From the NCBI GenBank assembly GCA_044445965.1, contig JBIOEJ010000007.1, positions 11,846 through 75,845 of the forward strand: a stretch of 64,000 bases of DNA, read 5' to 3'. Shown piece by piece: positions 42,188-52,082 of this stretch. This DNA is from GAS188 sp044445965 (GTDB taxonomy: Bacteria > Pseudomonadota > Alphaproteobacteria > Rhizobiales > Beijerinckiaceae). Within the stretch, counting starts at the first letter, position 1. Each line of letters starts with the position of its first letter. The translations under genes were made by a program, and so were the position numbers. Below the pieces are notes generated by a model. The model searched no databases, was not told the DNA's origin, and saw nothing but the letters and a program-made list of their open reading frames with translations.

Positions 42188-43804
42188 TTGCCACCAACCA
42201 GTCAAGCCGGCTCGGAAAGGCTGATTCCGTGCGAAGCCGGAACGTTGAGTGTGTCGAATTGGGTCGTATGTAACGTGTTTTTTGATCGCCGCGTATTTGA
42301 TGGTCCTGAGACGGCGTCGTCCTCGACCCGCGCGCGTCAGGGTAGAACGCCCATCTGGCGTTCGATCGGCTTAGCGACCTTCCTTCCCCATTCTCAGGCC
42401 GGGCTGTTGCGCTCGCTGTTGTCGCTCGGCGCCTGTCTTACCGAAATTGGTGCGATTCTTTCGACCTCGGTCCTGGTCGGGATCGCCTACCACCTCGTCT
42501 TCTACAGCGATCCGGGCCCGATCGGCAATTTCACCGAGGCCGGCCTCGTCATCGCGATGCTGTTCGCCGTACCGAACGCGTCGAGATCCGCTTACTCGAT
42601 CGAAAGCCTGCTTTCCTTTCGGGGCGATCTGCGGCGCACGTTCACGCTCTGGAACGCCGCCTTCCTTGCCGCCCTGGGTCTCGGCTTCATCGTCAAGGTG
42701 AGCGCCGATTTCTCTCGCGGCGCGGTGCTGCTCTTCTACGTCGCCGGATTCGTCTCGATCGTGCTCGTCCGCATCCTGCTCAAGGGCGTGGCGCAAGAGA
42801 TCGTCGACAAGGGCTTCGCCGCATTGCGGCAAGTCTTCTTGGTCGGTCGCGAGGCCGATGTCGAAGAGTTTCGCGGCCGTTGCGACAAGATCAGGTCCGG
42901 ATTGCGCATTGTCGGGGCCTCGCTCTTGCGCGACAACGCCTTGAACAGCGAGCATTCGCGGCGCGAAGAGGAGCTCGCCGAGGACATCAGGCTTGCGGTC
43001 AGCGTGGCGCGTTTCAAGCGGCCGGAAGATGTCTTCATCATGCTGCCATGGTCGGACAGGGAAACGATCGAGCGTTGCGTCGACGCATTCCTCACCGTGC
43101 CCGCCTCGATCCACCTCGATCCGGAGAGGATCCTCAGCCGCTTCGAGAATCTAAAGGTATCGCGCCTGGGCCCCGTCATGGGGCTCAATCTCGTGCGCGA
43201 GCCGCTGACGGTCCTGGAGGTGCTGCTGAAGCGCCTTTTCGACCTCGTCGTCTCGGCGGTGGCGCTGGTGCTTCTCGCGCCTCTCTTCCTCTCGGTCGCG
43301 ATCCTGATCAAGCTCGACAGCAAAGGTCCGGTGTTCTTCGTGCAGCGCCGCTACGGCTTCAATCAGGAGCCTTTTCCGATCTTCAAATTCCGCAGCATGA
43401 CGGTCAGCGCTTCGCTCGACGAGTTCCTGCAAGCGACCAAGGACGATAGCCGCGTCACCGCCATCGGGCGCCGTCTGCGGCGCTGGAACATCGACGAATT
43501 GCCGCAGCTCCTGAACGTGTTCCTGGGCGCGATGTCGCTCGTCGGGCCGCGTCCGCACGCCTTGCCGCACGACCGGGCCTTCGAGGATCGCGTCGCCCTT
43601 TATGCCAGGCGTCACAACGTCAAGCCCGGCATCACCGGCTGGGCGCAAGTCAATGGCTTTCGGGGAGAGACCGCGACCGAGGAGCTGATGCGCATGCGTG
43701 TCGAGTACGACCTCTACTATATCGACAACTGGTCCTTCTGGTTCGATCTGAAGATCATCCTGATGACCGTGTTCTCCCATAAGGCTTATCGCAACGCCCA
43801 TTGA
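42188..43804 (+). CDS. Polyprenyl-phosphate glycosylphosphotransferase (ExoY/WbaP family)
   Basis: 538 residues, starts the lipid-linked repeat unit by moving a sugar-phosphate onto undecaprenyl phosphate. N-terminal half: four membrane helices and a CoA-binding-like domain (VFLVGREADVEEF). C-terminal catalytic domain: KRLFDLVVSAVALVLLAPLF (anchoring helix), VFFVQRRYGFNQEPFPIFKF, RRWNIDELPQLLNVFLGAMS, LVGPRPHALPHD and VKPGITGWAQVNGFRG. Start uncertain: TTG 42188 is the frame start used here, GTG 42251 or others are possible. Divergent from the Wzz/kinase gene. Confidence 0.9.
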   Translation: MPPTSQAGSERLIPCEAGTLSVSNWVVCNVFFDRRVFDGPETASSSTRARQGRTPIWRSIGLATFLPHSQAGLLRSLLSLGACLTEIGAILSTSVLVGIAYHLVFYSDPGPIGNFTEAGLVIAMLFAVPNASRSAYSIESLLSFRGDLRRTFTLWNAAFLAALGLGFIVKVSADFSRGAVLLFYVAGFVSIVLVRILLKGVAQEIVDKGFAALRQVFLVGREADVEEFRGRCDKIRSGLRIVGASLLRDNALNSEHSRREEELAEDIRLAVSVARFKRPEDVFIMLPWSDRETIERCVDAFLTVPASIHLDPERILSRFENLKVSRLGPVMGLNLVREPLTVLEVLLKRLFDLVVSAVALVLLAPLFLSVAILIKLDSKGPVFFVQRRYGFNQEPFPIFKFRSMTVSASLDEFLQATKDDSRVTAIGRRLRRWNIDELPQLLNVFLGAMSLVGPRPHALPHDRAFEDRVALYARRHNVKPGITGWAQVNGFRGETATEELMRMRVEYDLYYIDNWSFWFDLKIILMTVFSHKAYRNAH

Positions 43805-43815
43805 GACGTGTCCTT

Positions 43816-44994
43816 ATGTCGAGGCCTGCCGGGGTAGAGTACGAAGTTCAGGGCGGCGACTATTCGGTCGCGATCGCACGCGGCCATGATGAGGCAGGGG
43901 CGGTGCTGCGCTCCGCGGCCCTCCTCGGGACGGCCTCCGCGTTCCAGCATCGAATATGGCTCACGACCTGGTTCGCAACCGCTGGGCGCCATCCTTCGGT
44001 GCGGCCGCTGGTGGCGAGCATTCGCGATGGCGCGCGCGACCAGCTCGCCATGCTGCTGCCGCTCGTCGAGCTGCGCGAAAAAGGGCGCATCATCATCGAG
44101 TTCGCCGACCTCGGCGTGACCGACTACAATGCGCCGCTGCTCGGGCCGGCCGCGCCGCACACCGCCTCGGGGGCGAAGAGGCTGTGGAGCGCGCTGATGC
44201 GCGAATTGCCGGCGGCGGACGCGATCAGGCTGACCAAGATGCCGGGCAAGATCGGGACGAGGCCCAATCCGCTGACGCTTCTCGCCTCGAGCCGGGAATC
44301 GCAGTTGCACGGCAATGTCGTCTCGGTCGCCTCGTATGACAGCTTCGAGCGCGAACGCGGGCGCCCCTACCGCAAGGAGCTGGAACGCTGCTGGCGCGTG
44401 TTCGAGCGTCTGGGCGGCACGGAGTTCCGCCAGGTCGGCGATGTCGAGGGTGCGCTCGGCTTCCTGCGCGGCATCGAGGAGCAGCAACGGCGGCGCATCG
44501 GAGCTCTCGGCTTGCCCTATATTCTCGACGCCCCGCATATCGCGAGTTTCTATCGCAAGCTCGTGACCGACGGACTGGGCTGCGGCTACGTGGCGATGAC
44601 CGTCCTGCTCGCCGGCGAAGAGGTCGTCGCCGCGCTGCTCGGGCTGCGCCACGGCGACGTCTTCTCGGTCCTGCGCATCAGCAATGCCGGGGAGGCGTGG
44701 AAATCCTGCTCGCCGGGTCGTCTGGTGATCGCACGCACCATGGAGCATCTCTGCGAAGAAGGCTGCACCTCGTTCGACTTCACCACCGGCGACTACGAGT
44801 TCAAGCGCCGGCTGGGCGTCGAGCTCGGCCCGTTATTCGAGCTGACGGAGGCGAAATCGTTATGGGGGGTGCCGATGGCCGCCAAGGCCGCCGTCAAAGA
44901 GCGCTTATTCCGTTATCCGGACCTTGCGAGCAGGCTGCGCCGGCTGCTGCAGCGCGACGCCACGGGGCCGCGCCTGACCATGGCGCGGAGCTGA
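43816..44994 (+). CDS. BioF2/CelD-like GNAT acyltransferase of the polysaccharide locus
   Basis: 392 residues from ATG 43816; a TTG at 43801 overlapping the previous stop is the alternative. It carries a GNAT_6 (BioF2-like) domain in the C-terminal half: YRKELERCWRVFERLGG, FLRGIEEQQRRRIGALG, VTDGLGCGYVAMTVLLAGEE, and the ending FDFTTGDYEFKRRLGVELGP. Proteins of this type sit in many exopolysaccharide and cellulose loci and are thought to transfer acyl groups. Directly downstream of the glycosylphosphotransferase (12 bp). Candidate for polymer decoration. Confidence 0.83.
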   Translation: MSRPAGVEYEVQGGDYSVAIARGHDEAGAVLRSAALLGTASAFQHRIWLTTWFATAGRHPSVRPLVASIRDGARDQLAMLLPLVELREKGRIIIEFADLGVTDYNAPLLGPAAPHTASGAKRLWSALMRELPAADAIRLTKMPGKIGTRPNPLTLLASSRESQLHGNVVSVASYDSFERERGRPYRKELERCWRVFERLGGTEFRQVGDVEGALGFLRGIEEQQRRRIGALGLPYILDAPHIASFYRKLVTDGLGCGYVAMTVLLAGEEVVAALLGLRHGDVFSVLRISNAGEAWKSCSPGRLVIARTMEHLCEEGCTSFDFTTGDYEFKRRLGVELGPLFELTEAKSLWGVPMAAKAAVKERLFRYPDLASRLRRLLQRDATGPRLTMARS

Positions 44995-45116
44995 GCGGCC
45001 GCCCGCCTCGAGAGCGACAAGTAGCGCAGGCGGGTCGAACTCGCCGCTGACGACATGGAACTGGATAATTGGCATTATCATCTAGGAGAATCCCGTTCGC
45101 TGAGGCGCGATAGCAC

Positions 45117-47198
45117 ATGGCCGCAACCGTACGTCTGGGTGTCGATATAGGCGGCACCTTCACCGATATCGCGCTCGACGTGGGCGGAACGCTTTGGACC
45201 GTCAAGGTGCCGACCACCCGCGAGGCCCCCGAGCGAGCCGTTCTCGACGGCGTCGCAAGCGCCTTGGACAAGGCCGGAGTGGCGCTATCCGATGTCAGCC
45301 TTCTGGTCCACGGCACGACGCTCGCCGCCAACGCGCTCATCGAAAGAAAGGGTGCGCGGACCGCCTTTCTCACGACTGAGGGCTTCCGCGATATCCTCGA
45401 GATGGGCAATGAGGGACGCTTTGACCAATATGATATTCGCGCGGTCAAGCCGGCGCCGCTAGTGCCCCGCGAATGGCGCTTCACGGTCAAGGAGCGCTTG
45501 CGGGCGGACGGTATCGTCGAGCATGCGCTCGACGAGGATGCGGTTCGCGCGGTTGCCGCAGGCCTATCGCGCGAGGGTATCGAAGCGGTCGCCATCGGCT
45601 TCCTGCACGCTTATCTCGACGGCTCGCATGAAAGACGGGCGGCCGAGATCCTTCGCGGCGAGCTTCCCCATCTCGCGATCTCCACGAGCCACGAGGTGTC
45701 GCCGCAGATGCGCGAATATGAGCGCTTCTCGACCGCCTGCGCCAACGCCTATATCCAGCCGATCGTGAGCCGCTACCTCGTCGATCTCGAGAACAGTCTC
45801 GAGGCGAGAGGCTTGCGCGTGCCGATGATGATGATCTTGTCGAGCGGCGGGCTGTCGACGCTCGAGACGGCGGCGCGCTTCCCGATACGCCTGCTGGAGT
45901 CCGGCCCCGCCGGGGGCGCGATCTTCGCATCCACCATCGCCCGCGAGCTCGGATGCGCGAAGGTGCTGTCCTTCGATCTCGGCGGCACGACCGCGAAGTT
46001 CTGCTTGGTCGAGGGCGGCCGCGCCAGGACGGCCATGGACTGCGAGGTTGGCCGAACCTACCGCTTCAAGCGCGGCAGCGGCTTGCCGGTGCGCATTCCC
46101 GTCGTCGACCTCGTCGAGATCGGCGCGGGCGGCGGATCGATCGCGCGCCTCGATTCGGTCGGGCGGATCACGGTCGGACCGGACAGCGCGGGATCGCAAC
46201 CGGGGCCGGCCTGCTACGCCCGCGGTGGCACTGCGCCGACCGTGACGGATTGCGACCTCATCCTCGGAAAGCTCGATCCCGATCGGTTCGCCGGAGGGAC
46301 GATGCCCCTCGATCCCGCCGCGGCGGCGCGGGCGCTCGATGGTCACGTCGCCGTTGCGGCGGGCCTGTCGATCGAAGCAGCGGCCTATGCGGTCTCCGAG
46401 ATCGTCGCCGCGACCATGGCCTCGGCCGCGAGAGTGCACGCCACGGAATGCGGTGCCGAGATAACCGACCGAACCATGATCGCCTTCGGGGGGGCGGCGC
46501 CGCTGCACGCGGCGCGCTTCGCCGAGCGCCTCGGCATCGACAGGATCGTCGTCCCGATCGGCGCGGGGGTCGGTTCCGCCATCGGCTTTCTGCAGGCGCC
46601 GATCGCCTATGAGATCGCGAGGACGGTCAATGTCCTCTTGGGAGAGGAGAGTTTCGCGACGCTTCTACGCGTCGTGCGGGAAGCGGAGATAGAAGCCACG
46701 GCTGTGGTCAGGCAGGCCTTGCCGCCGTCGACGCCGCTGTCCTACCGGCGCTCCGCATATATGCGCTATCGCGGCCAAGGACATGAGATCGAGGTGCTCG
46801 TTCCGGAGGGGGAGGGCGGCTGGGCCTCTCTCCGCCGAACCTATGACGACACTTATGCGCGGGTCTACGGACGCGTCATTCCGGAAGCTCCCGTGGAGGT
46901 GACGTCGATTTCGATCACGGTCTCGGGCCCCGAACCGGCGATCGAGGCTGTCGCAATCGAACCGAGGTCGAGCCCGGCGGTCGCGCAAGGAGCCCGGCGC
47001 GTCCATGATGGGCTCGCGCAGTCCTGGGGCGCGTGGCAGCTCCATGACAGGGCTTCGCTCGAACCGGGATCGAGCGCCGCGGGACCCGCGATCATCGTCG
47101 AGCCGGACACCGCGACCGTCGTGCCGGCCAATTTCCGTTTCCGCGTCGACGGCCGAAAATACCTGATCCTCGAGCGCGAAAGGCATGAGCATGACTGA
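45117..47198 (+). CDS. hyuA: Hydantoinase/oxoprolinase subunit A
   Basis: ATP-dependent ring opening of hydantoins or 5-oxoproline. 693 residues. Actin-like ATPase features: LGVDIGGTFTDIALD at the N-terminus, VHGTTLAANALIERKGARTA, SSGGLSTLETAARFPIRLLE, SFDLGGTTAKFCLV and VDLVEIGAGGGSIARLDSVG, then GPACYARGG and AFGGAAPLHAARFAERLG. ATG 45117. Overlaps hyuB by 14 bp. The natural substrate cannot be read from sequence; oxoproline, N-methylhydantoin and acetone-type carboxylases share these two subunits. Confidence 0.93.
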   Translation: MAATVRLGVDIGGTFTDIALDVGGTLWTVKVPTTREAPERAVLDGVASALDKAGVALSDVSLLVHGTTLAANALIERKGARTAFLTTEGFRDILEMGNEGRFDQYDIRAVKPAPLVPREWRFTVKERLRADGIVEHALDEDAVRAVAAGLSREGIEAVAIGFLHAYLDGSHERRAAEILRGELPHLAISTSHEVSPQMREYERFSTACANAYIQPIVSRYLVDLENSLEARGLRVPMMMILSSGGLSTLETAARFPIRLLESGPAGGAIFASTIARELGCAKVLSFDLGGTTAKFCLVEGGRARTAMDCEVGRTYRFKRGSGLPVRIPVVDLVEIGAGGGSIARLDSVGRITVGPDSAGSQPGPACYARGGTAPTVTDCDLILGKLDPDRFAGGTMPLDPAAAARALDGHVAVAAGLSIEAAAYAVSEIVAATMASAARVHATECGAEITDRTMIAFGGAAPLHAARFAERLGIDRIVVPIGAGVGSAIGFLQAPIAYEIARTVNVLLGEESFATLLRVVREAEIEATAVVRQALPPSTPLSYRRSAYMRYRGQGHEIEVLVPEGEGGWASLRRTYDDTYARVYGRVIPEAPVEVTSISITVSGPEPAIEAVAIEPRSSPAVAQGARRVHDGLAQSWGAWQLHDRASLEPGSSAAGPAIIVEPDTATVVPANFRFRVDGRKYLILERERHEHD

Positions 47199-48837
47199 CC
47201 AGGGGCAGCTCCATCGCATTCGCACGGATTTCATCTGGCAGCGTCTCATCGCCCTCCTCGAGGACCAGGCGCATACGCTGATCCGAACCGCTTTCTCGAC
47301 GACGACGCGAGAGGCGGGCGACTTGTCGGCCGGCTTCTTCGACCGGCGCTCGCGCATGGTGGCGCAGGCGATTACCGGCACGCCCGGCCATGTGAATTCG
47401 ATGGCGCTCGCGGTCGTTCATTTTCTCGATCGCTTTCCGATCGACGAGCTGCGCCCGGGCGACGTGCTGCTCAGCAACGATCCCTGGTTGTGCTCGGGGC
47501 ATCTGCACGATTTCACTGTCGTCACCCCCGTCTTCCATCACGGCCGCGCCATCGGCTCGGTCGCCAATACGGTTCACGTCGTCGACATCGGCGGTCTCGG
47601 CTTCGGGCCGGACGGGCGCGATGTGTTCGAAGAGGGCATCTGCATCCCGCCTTGCCTCGTCGTGCGCGCCGGCGAGATGGATAAGACGATGATCGGCTTG
47701 ATCAGGGCCAATGTGCGCGAGCCCGATCAGGTCGTCGGCGACCTCTATTCCTCCATCGCCGGAAACGAGGTCGCGGCGCGGCAGCTCACGGCGCTTCTCG
47801 ATGAGTTCGGCCTCGATGATTTCGAGGAGGTGGCCGATTCCATCATCGACCGGACACGCGCGGTGGTGGAGGAGCGGATCGGCGCTCTGCCGGACGGCTC
47901 CTACGAAAATAGCTTGCGCATGGACGGCTATGACCGCGAGGTCGAGCTTCGCCTGCGACTGCGGCTGCGGGGCAAAGAGCTCGAGCTCGATTTCGCGGGA
48001 AGCTCGCCTGCCTCCGGCCGAGGCATCAATGTCGTCCTCAACTACACGACGGCTTACGCCGTTTTCGGCGTCAACTGCGTCTTGAGTCCCGACATCCCCT
48101 GCAATCACGGCAGCCTGACGCCCGTGAAGGTGCTGGCGCCGCCCGGCTGCATTCTCAACGCCCAGCGTCCCTCGCCCGTCTCCGCGCGGCACATGATCGG
48201 GCATATGCTGCCCGATCTGGTGCTTGGCGCTCTTCACCAGGTCATGCCTTCGCAAGTTCCCGCCGAAGGTGCGGGCCTGATCTGGAATCCGAGCATCCGC
48301 GGCGCCTCCCATGACGGACCCGCTTTCGCGACGGTCACCTTCAATGCGGGCGGCGGGGGCGCCCATCGCGATCGCGACGGTTGGAACACGACGGCCTTCC
48401 CTTCCGGCGTGAAGTCGATGCCGATCGAAGCCGTGGAGGGGACAGTCCCCGTGCTGTTCCTGCGCAAGGAGCTGCGCCCGGACTCGGGTGGCCCCGGGGC
48501 CTTCCGTGGCGGGCTCGGTCAAACCATCGAGTTCAAGTCGAGGGATGGCCGAGCCCTCCTCATCAACGCGATGTTCGACCGCGTGACCCATGGCGCGAGC
48601 GGTCGTGAAGGCGGGGGCGAGGGAGCGACCGGCGATGTGCGCTTGCGGTCCGCCGGGGCCATCGCGCCGAAAGGCCTGCAAGAGATACCGGCCGATGACA
48701 GTATCATTCTCGCGCTTCCGGGCGGCGGCGGCTTCGGCGATCCGAGCGAACGCAGCCGGGAGCGCGTTCACGCCGATCTTCGCGGCGGCTACGTCTCGCC
48801 CGAGATGGCGCGATCGATTTACAAGCTCCAAGGCTGA
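47185..48837 (+). CDS. hyuB: Hydantoinase/oxoprolinase subunit B
   Basis: 550 residues, partner of hyuA (start overlaps the hyuA end; ATG 47185 or ATG 47191). Family blocks: IWQRLIALLEDQAHTLIRTA followed by FSTTTREAGDLSAGFFD, GTPGHVNSMALAVVHFL, DVLLSNDPWLCSGHLHDFT, DIGGLGFGPDGRDVFEEGIC, DFAGSSPASGRGINVVLNYT and the C-terminal LALPGGGGFGDPSERS. Complete, with no visible damage. Ends 59 bp before the convergent ABC ATPase gene. Confidence 0.94.
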   Translation: MSMTDQGQLHRIRTDFIWQRLIALLEDQAHTLIRTAFSTTTREAGDLSAGFFDRRSRMVAQAITGTPGHVNSMALAVVHFLDRFPIDELRPGDVLLSNDPWLCSGHLHDFTVVTPVFHHGRAIGSVANTVHVVDIGGLGFGPDGRDVFEEGICIPPCLVVRAGEMDKTMIGLIRANVREPDQVVGDLYSSIAGNEVAARQLTALLDEFGLDDFEEVADSIIDRTRAVVEERIGALPDGSYENSLRMDGYDREVELRLRLRLRGKELELDFAGSSPASGRGINVVLNYTTAYAVFGVNCVLSPDIPCNHGSLTPVKVLAPPGCILNAQRPSPVSARHMIGHMLPDLVLGALHQVMPSQVPAEGAGLIWNPSIRGASHDGPAFATVTFNAGGGGAHRDRDGWNTTAFPSGVKSMPIEAVEGTVPVLFLRKELRPDSGGPGAFRGGLGQTIEFKSRDGRALLINAMFDRVTHGASGREGGGEGATGDVRLRSAGAIAPKGLQEIPADDSIILALPGGGGFGDPSERSRERVHADLRGGYVSPEMARSIYKLQG

Positions 48838-48896
48838 CGCATCGCCGCGCCATTGTCGGCGCCGTATTCGGGGACCGGTGCCACCGAAAACGCCTT

Positions 48897-50219
48897 CTAC
48901 GCCGGATTCTCCAGGCTGAAGGCGTCGGTCTGTTCGTCATAGGCGAAGACCTCGCCGTAACGGCCCCAGGAGACGGTGGCATGCAGCGTGTCTTTCGCGA
49001 ATTCCGGCGACATATAGTCCTCGAGCTCCTCCTGGAATCGCGTCGCAGGTGCGTGGTGGCTGGGGCGCTCGTCGAGGACGCGGCGGATATGGCCGACGAT
49101 CGGCACATAGGTCAGGAGGTGCTCGCCGAACAGGCGCTTGCGATCGTCGACCTCGCCATGCGCGAAGCGGCGCCCGGCCGGCGTGAGCCGGATGTCGCCT
49201 TCCTCGATTTCGGCGAAGCGCAGGAGCTGCAATGTCTCGGCAGCCGGGAAGAGGTCGTCGATCTCCATCTGCAGAGCTTGCGCGATGTGAGGCAGATCGG
49301 CCTTGCCGTCATAAGGCTTGGCGTCGACCGCCTCCAACAGGCCGGCCAGCGTGTTGCTGGACACATGCTTGAGGGCCATGCCGAGCCCCGTGCCCGGGAA
49401 GACGCCCTCGCGAGCCGGCTTGCCCGCCGTTCGCTTCGTCATGATCCCGTAGATGCGGTCGACGAGCTCGCGGAAGGCCGGCTCCATGCGGCTTCGCGGC
49501 CGGGGCAGGTCGACCTTGATCTCGGCGGCGATCCGCCCGGGATTTGAGGAGAAGACCAGCACCCGGTCGCACATCAGCACGGCTTCCTCGATATTGTGGG
49601 TCACCATCAGGATCGACTTGATCGGCATCCGGCCTTCCGACCACAGATCGATGAGGTCGGTGCGCAAGGTCTCCGCCGTGAGCACATCGAGCGCCGAGAA
49701 CGGCTCGTCCATCAACAGCACCTTCGGATGCACCACGAGGGCGCGCGCCAGGCCGACCCGTTGACGCATGCCGCCGGACAGCTCCTTCGGATAGGCGTTC
49801 TCGAAGCCGTCGAGACCGATGAGGTCGATGGCCGCGAGCGCGCTCTTGCGCCGGTCGGCCGCCGGGACGCCGCGCGCCTCGAGCCCGATCTCCACATTCT
49901 CGAGAACCGTGAGCCATGGAAACAGCGCGAAGGACTGGAACACCATCGCGACGCCTTCGTTGCAACCCACTACCGGGGCGCCCCCGAAGGTGATGCTGCC
50001 GTCGGTCGGTCGCAGAAGGCCGGCGATCGAGCGCAGCAGCGTCGATTTGCCGGAGCCGGAGCGGCCGAGCAGACCGACGATCTCGCTCTCGCACAAGGTC
50101 ATCTCCACCCCGTCCAGGACGACGAGATCCGGCGTCGATCCCTTATGGTAGAGGTGGCGCAGCCCCTTCACCTCGATGAGCGGCGCGCGGGTGCTGCTGG
50201 TCTGGGGGGTCATCAGCAT
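48897..50219 (-). CDS. ABC transporter ATPase, NitT/TauT type with AAA-associated C-terminal domain
   Basis: 440 residues. ATPase half (about 1-260): Walker A LLGRSGSGKSTLLRSIAGLL, Q-loop VFQSFALFPW, signature LSGGMRQRVGLARALV, Walker B VLLMDEPFSALD and VTHNIEEAVLMCDRVL. The C-terminal 150 residues (DDLFPAAETLQLLRFAEIEE, DYMSPEFAKDTLHATVSWGR) form the AAA-associated domain seen in some transporters of this type, probably regulatory. 75 bp downstream of the fused permease gene. No substrate-binding protein next to them. Confidence 0.9.
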   Translation of the reverse strand: MLMTPQTSSTRAPLIEVKGLRHLYHKGSTPDLVVLDGVEMTLCESEIVGLLGRSGSGKSTLLRSIAGLLRPTDGSITFGGAPVVGCNEGVAMVFQSFALFPWLTVLENVEIGLEARGVPAADRRKSALAAIDLIGLDGFENAYPKELSGGMRQRVGLARALVVHPKVLLMDEPFSALDVLTAETLRTDLIDLWSEGRMPIKSILMVTHNIEEAVLMCDRVLVFSSNPGRIAAEIKVDLPRPRSRMEPAFRELVDRIYGIMTKRTAGKPAREGVFPGTGLGMALKHVSSNTLAGLLEAVDAKPYDGKADLPHIAQALQMEIDDLFPAAETLQLLRFAEIEEGDIRLTPAGRRFAHGEVDDRKRLFGEHLLTYVPIVGHIRRVLDERPSHHAPATRFQEELEDYMSPEFAKDTLHATVSWGRYGEVFAYDEQTDAFSLENPA

Positions 50220-50294
50220 GATGGCTATGCCTCTTTCGGGAGTGGGCGCGGAAAGGGATTTCCGCCTCTCCGTGGATGCGGAGAGCGGCCTCGA

Positions 50295-52082
50295 TCAGTC
50301 GAGCCGCGTGCGTTCGGCGGCAAAGGCGTAGAGCTTGCGCCAGACGAAACGGTTGAAGACGATCACGAACACCGACATGGCCGTAATGCCGAGCACCACG
50401 CGTGGATAGTCGCCATCGGTGGTTGCCTGGGCGATATAGGCGCCGATGCCGCGGGCCTTCAGCGTCGTGTCGCCCCATTTGACGATCTCGGCGACGACGC
50501 TCGCATTCCAGGCGCCGCCCGAGGCGGTCAGCGCGCCGGTGACGTAGTAGGGGAAGATGCCCGGCAGGATGACTTTGCGCCACCAGTTCCAGGATCTGAG
50601 CCCCAGCACCGAGGCCGCTTCCTTGAGGTCGTTCGGGAAGACGCTCGCCCCGGCGATGACATTGAAAAGGATGTACCATTGCGCGCCGAGCATGATGAGC
50701 AAGGTCAGCCAGATGTCCGGATTGAGGTCGAAGCGCACGATCACGATGACCGCGATCGGGTAGAGGACATTCGCCGGGAAAGCCGCCAGGAACTGCGCCA
50801 GCGGCTGGACGCGCTCCGTCCAGGCCGGGCGCAATCCGACCCAGACGCCGATCGGTACCCAGATCAGCGTCGAGAGCGCGATGAGGGCGAGGACGCGCAG
50901 GAGCGTGAGCGAAGCAAGACCGAGCGCCGTCCATAGATCCGCGGCCGTGAGCGTCTCGCTGACGTAGCGGTAAGCGGTCCAAAATCCCCATGCGGCCGCC
51001 GCCAGCACGATCGCGATCCAGATCCAGTCGAGCGCCTTGGCGAGCAAGCTCCGCGGCGCGGCCGCGCTGGTGCCGCCGCCCGATCCTGGCGCTTGCCGCA
51101 GGCCGAGGCTCGGCAACCGCGCCATCGACAAGCCGCTCAGCGCCTCGCTCACCGGGCCGGTCACCGCATGGATCAGGCGCGTGCGCCGCGCGAGGTCGTA
51201 GATCCAGGATCTCGGGCGTGACTGGCTGGCCGTCGTCTCGACCCGGAATTTGTCGGCCCAGGCGACGATCGGGCGGAAGAGGAATTGGTCGTAAAGGAGA
51301 ATGACGATCGCCATGGCGCCGACTGCGTAGAGCACGGCCTTGACGTCCGCCTGATCGATGGCGAGCGAGAGATAGGCGCCGATGCCCGGCAGCTTGATCG
51401 TCGTGTCGCCGACCGAGATCGCTTCCGACGCCACGATGAAGAACCAGGCGCCGGACATCGACAGCATCGTATTCCAGACGAGGCCCGGCGTCGCAAAGGG
51501 CACTTCGAGCCGCCAGAAGCGCTGCCAGCCGGTCAGCCGCAGCGACAGCGATACCTCCTCCAGGTCTCGGGGTACGGCGCGTAGCGACTGGTAGAAGCTG
51601 AAGGCCATGTTCCAGACCTGCGCGTCGAAGATCGCGAAGATCACGGCGAGCTCGGCGCCGAGCTGGCTTTGGGGGAACAGGCCGAGGAAGAACGTGACCG
51701 TGAAGGTGAGGAAGCCGAGCACCGGGATCGACTGCAAGATGTCGAGCGAAGGGAGGATGACGATCTCGGCCTTGCGGCTCTTGGCGGCAAGCGTCGCGAA
51801 GATGAAGGTGAAGAGCAGCGAGGCAATGACACCCGCGAACATGCGCAACACCGTGCGCAACGCATAGGCGGGCAGGTTCCAGGGATCGAGCGTGATCGGC
51901 GCGATGTCGAGATTGGCCATCGGCGCCGTCATCTGCCGGCCGCCTGCGACCACCAGCACGAGCCCCGCGAGGATCAGCGCGATTGCCGCCACATCATATT
52001 GGTTGGGGAAGAATCCACGGCGCTCGACGGCGCCGGTCGCGCGATATCCCGACAACCCGGCGGCTTTCGAGAACTCTCTCAT
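50295..52082 (-). CDS. ABC transporter permease, two membrane domains fused
   Basis: 595 residues, made of two BPD_transp_1 units in tandem: the first about 75-290 (with FAIFDAQVWNMAFSFYQSLR and the EAA-like EVSLSLRLTGWQRFWRLEVP), the second about 385-585 (NDLKEAASVLGLRSWNWWRK, VILPGIFPYYVTGAL). So one polypeptide supplies both halves of the membrane channel. The type is related to NitT/TauT (nitrate, sulfonate, bicarbonate) permeases. Operon with the ATPase that follows. Confidence 0.9.
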   Translation of the reverse strand: MREFSKAAGLSGYRATGAVERRGFFPNQYDVAAIALILAGLVLVVAGGRQMTAPMANLDIAPITLDPWNLPAYALRTVLRMFAGVIASLLFTFIFATLAAKSRKAEIVILPSLDILQSIPVLGFLTFTVTFFLGLFPQSQLGAELAVIFAIFDAQVWNMAFSFYQSLRAVPRDLEEVSLSLRLTGWQRFWRLEVPFATPGLVWNTMLSMSGAWFFIVASEAISVGDTTIKLPGIGAYLSLAIDQADVKAVLYAVGAMAIVILLYDQFLFRPIVAWADKFRVETTASQSRPRSWIYDLARRTRLIHAVTGPVSEALSGLSMARLPSLGLRQAPGSGGGTSAAAPRSLLAKALDWIWIAIVLAAAAWGFWTAYRYVSETLTAADLWTALGLASLTLLRVLALIALSTLIWVPIGVWVGLRPAWTERVQPLAQFLAAFPANVLYPIAVIVIVRFDLNPDIWLTLLIMLGAQWYILFNVIAGASVFPNDLKEAASVLGLRSWNWWRKVILPGIFPYYVTGALTASGGAWNASVVAEIVKWGDTTLKARGIGAYIAQATTDGDYPRVVLGITAMSVFVIVFNRFVWRKLYAFAAERTRLD

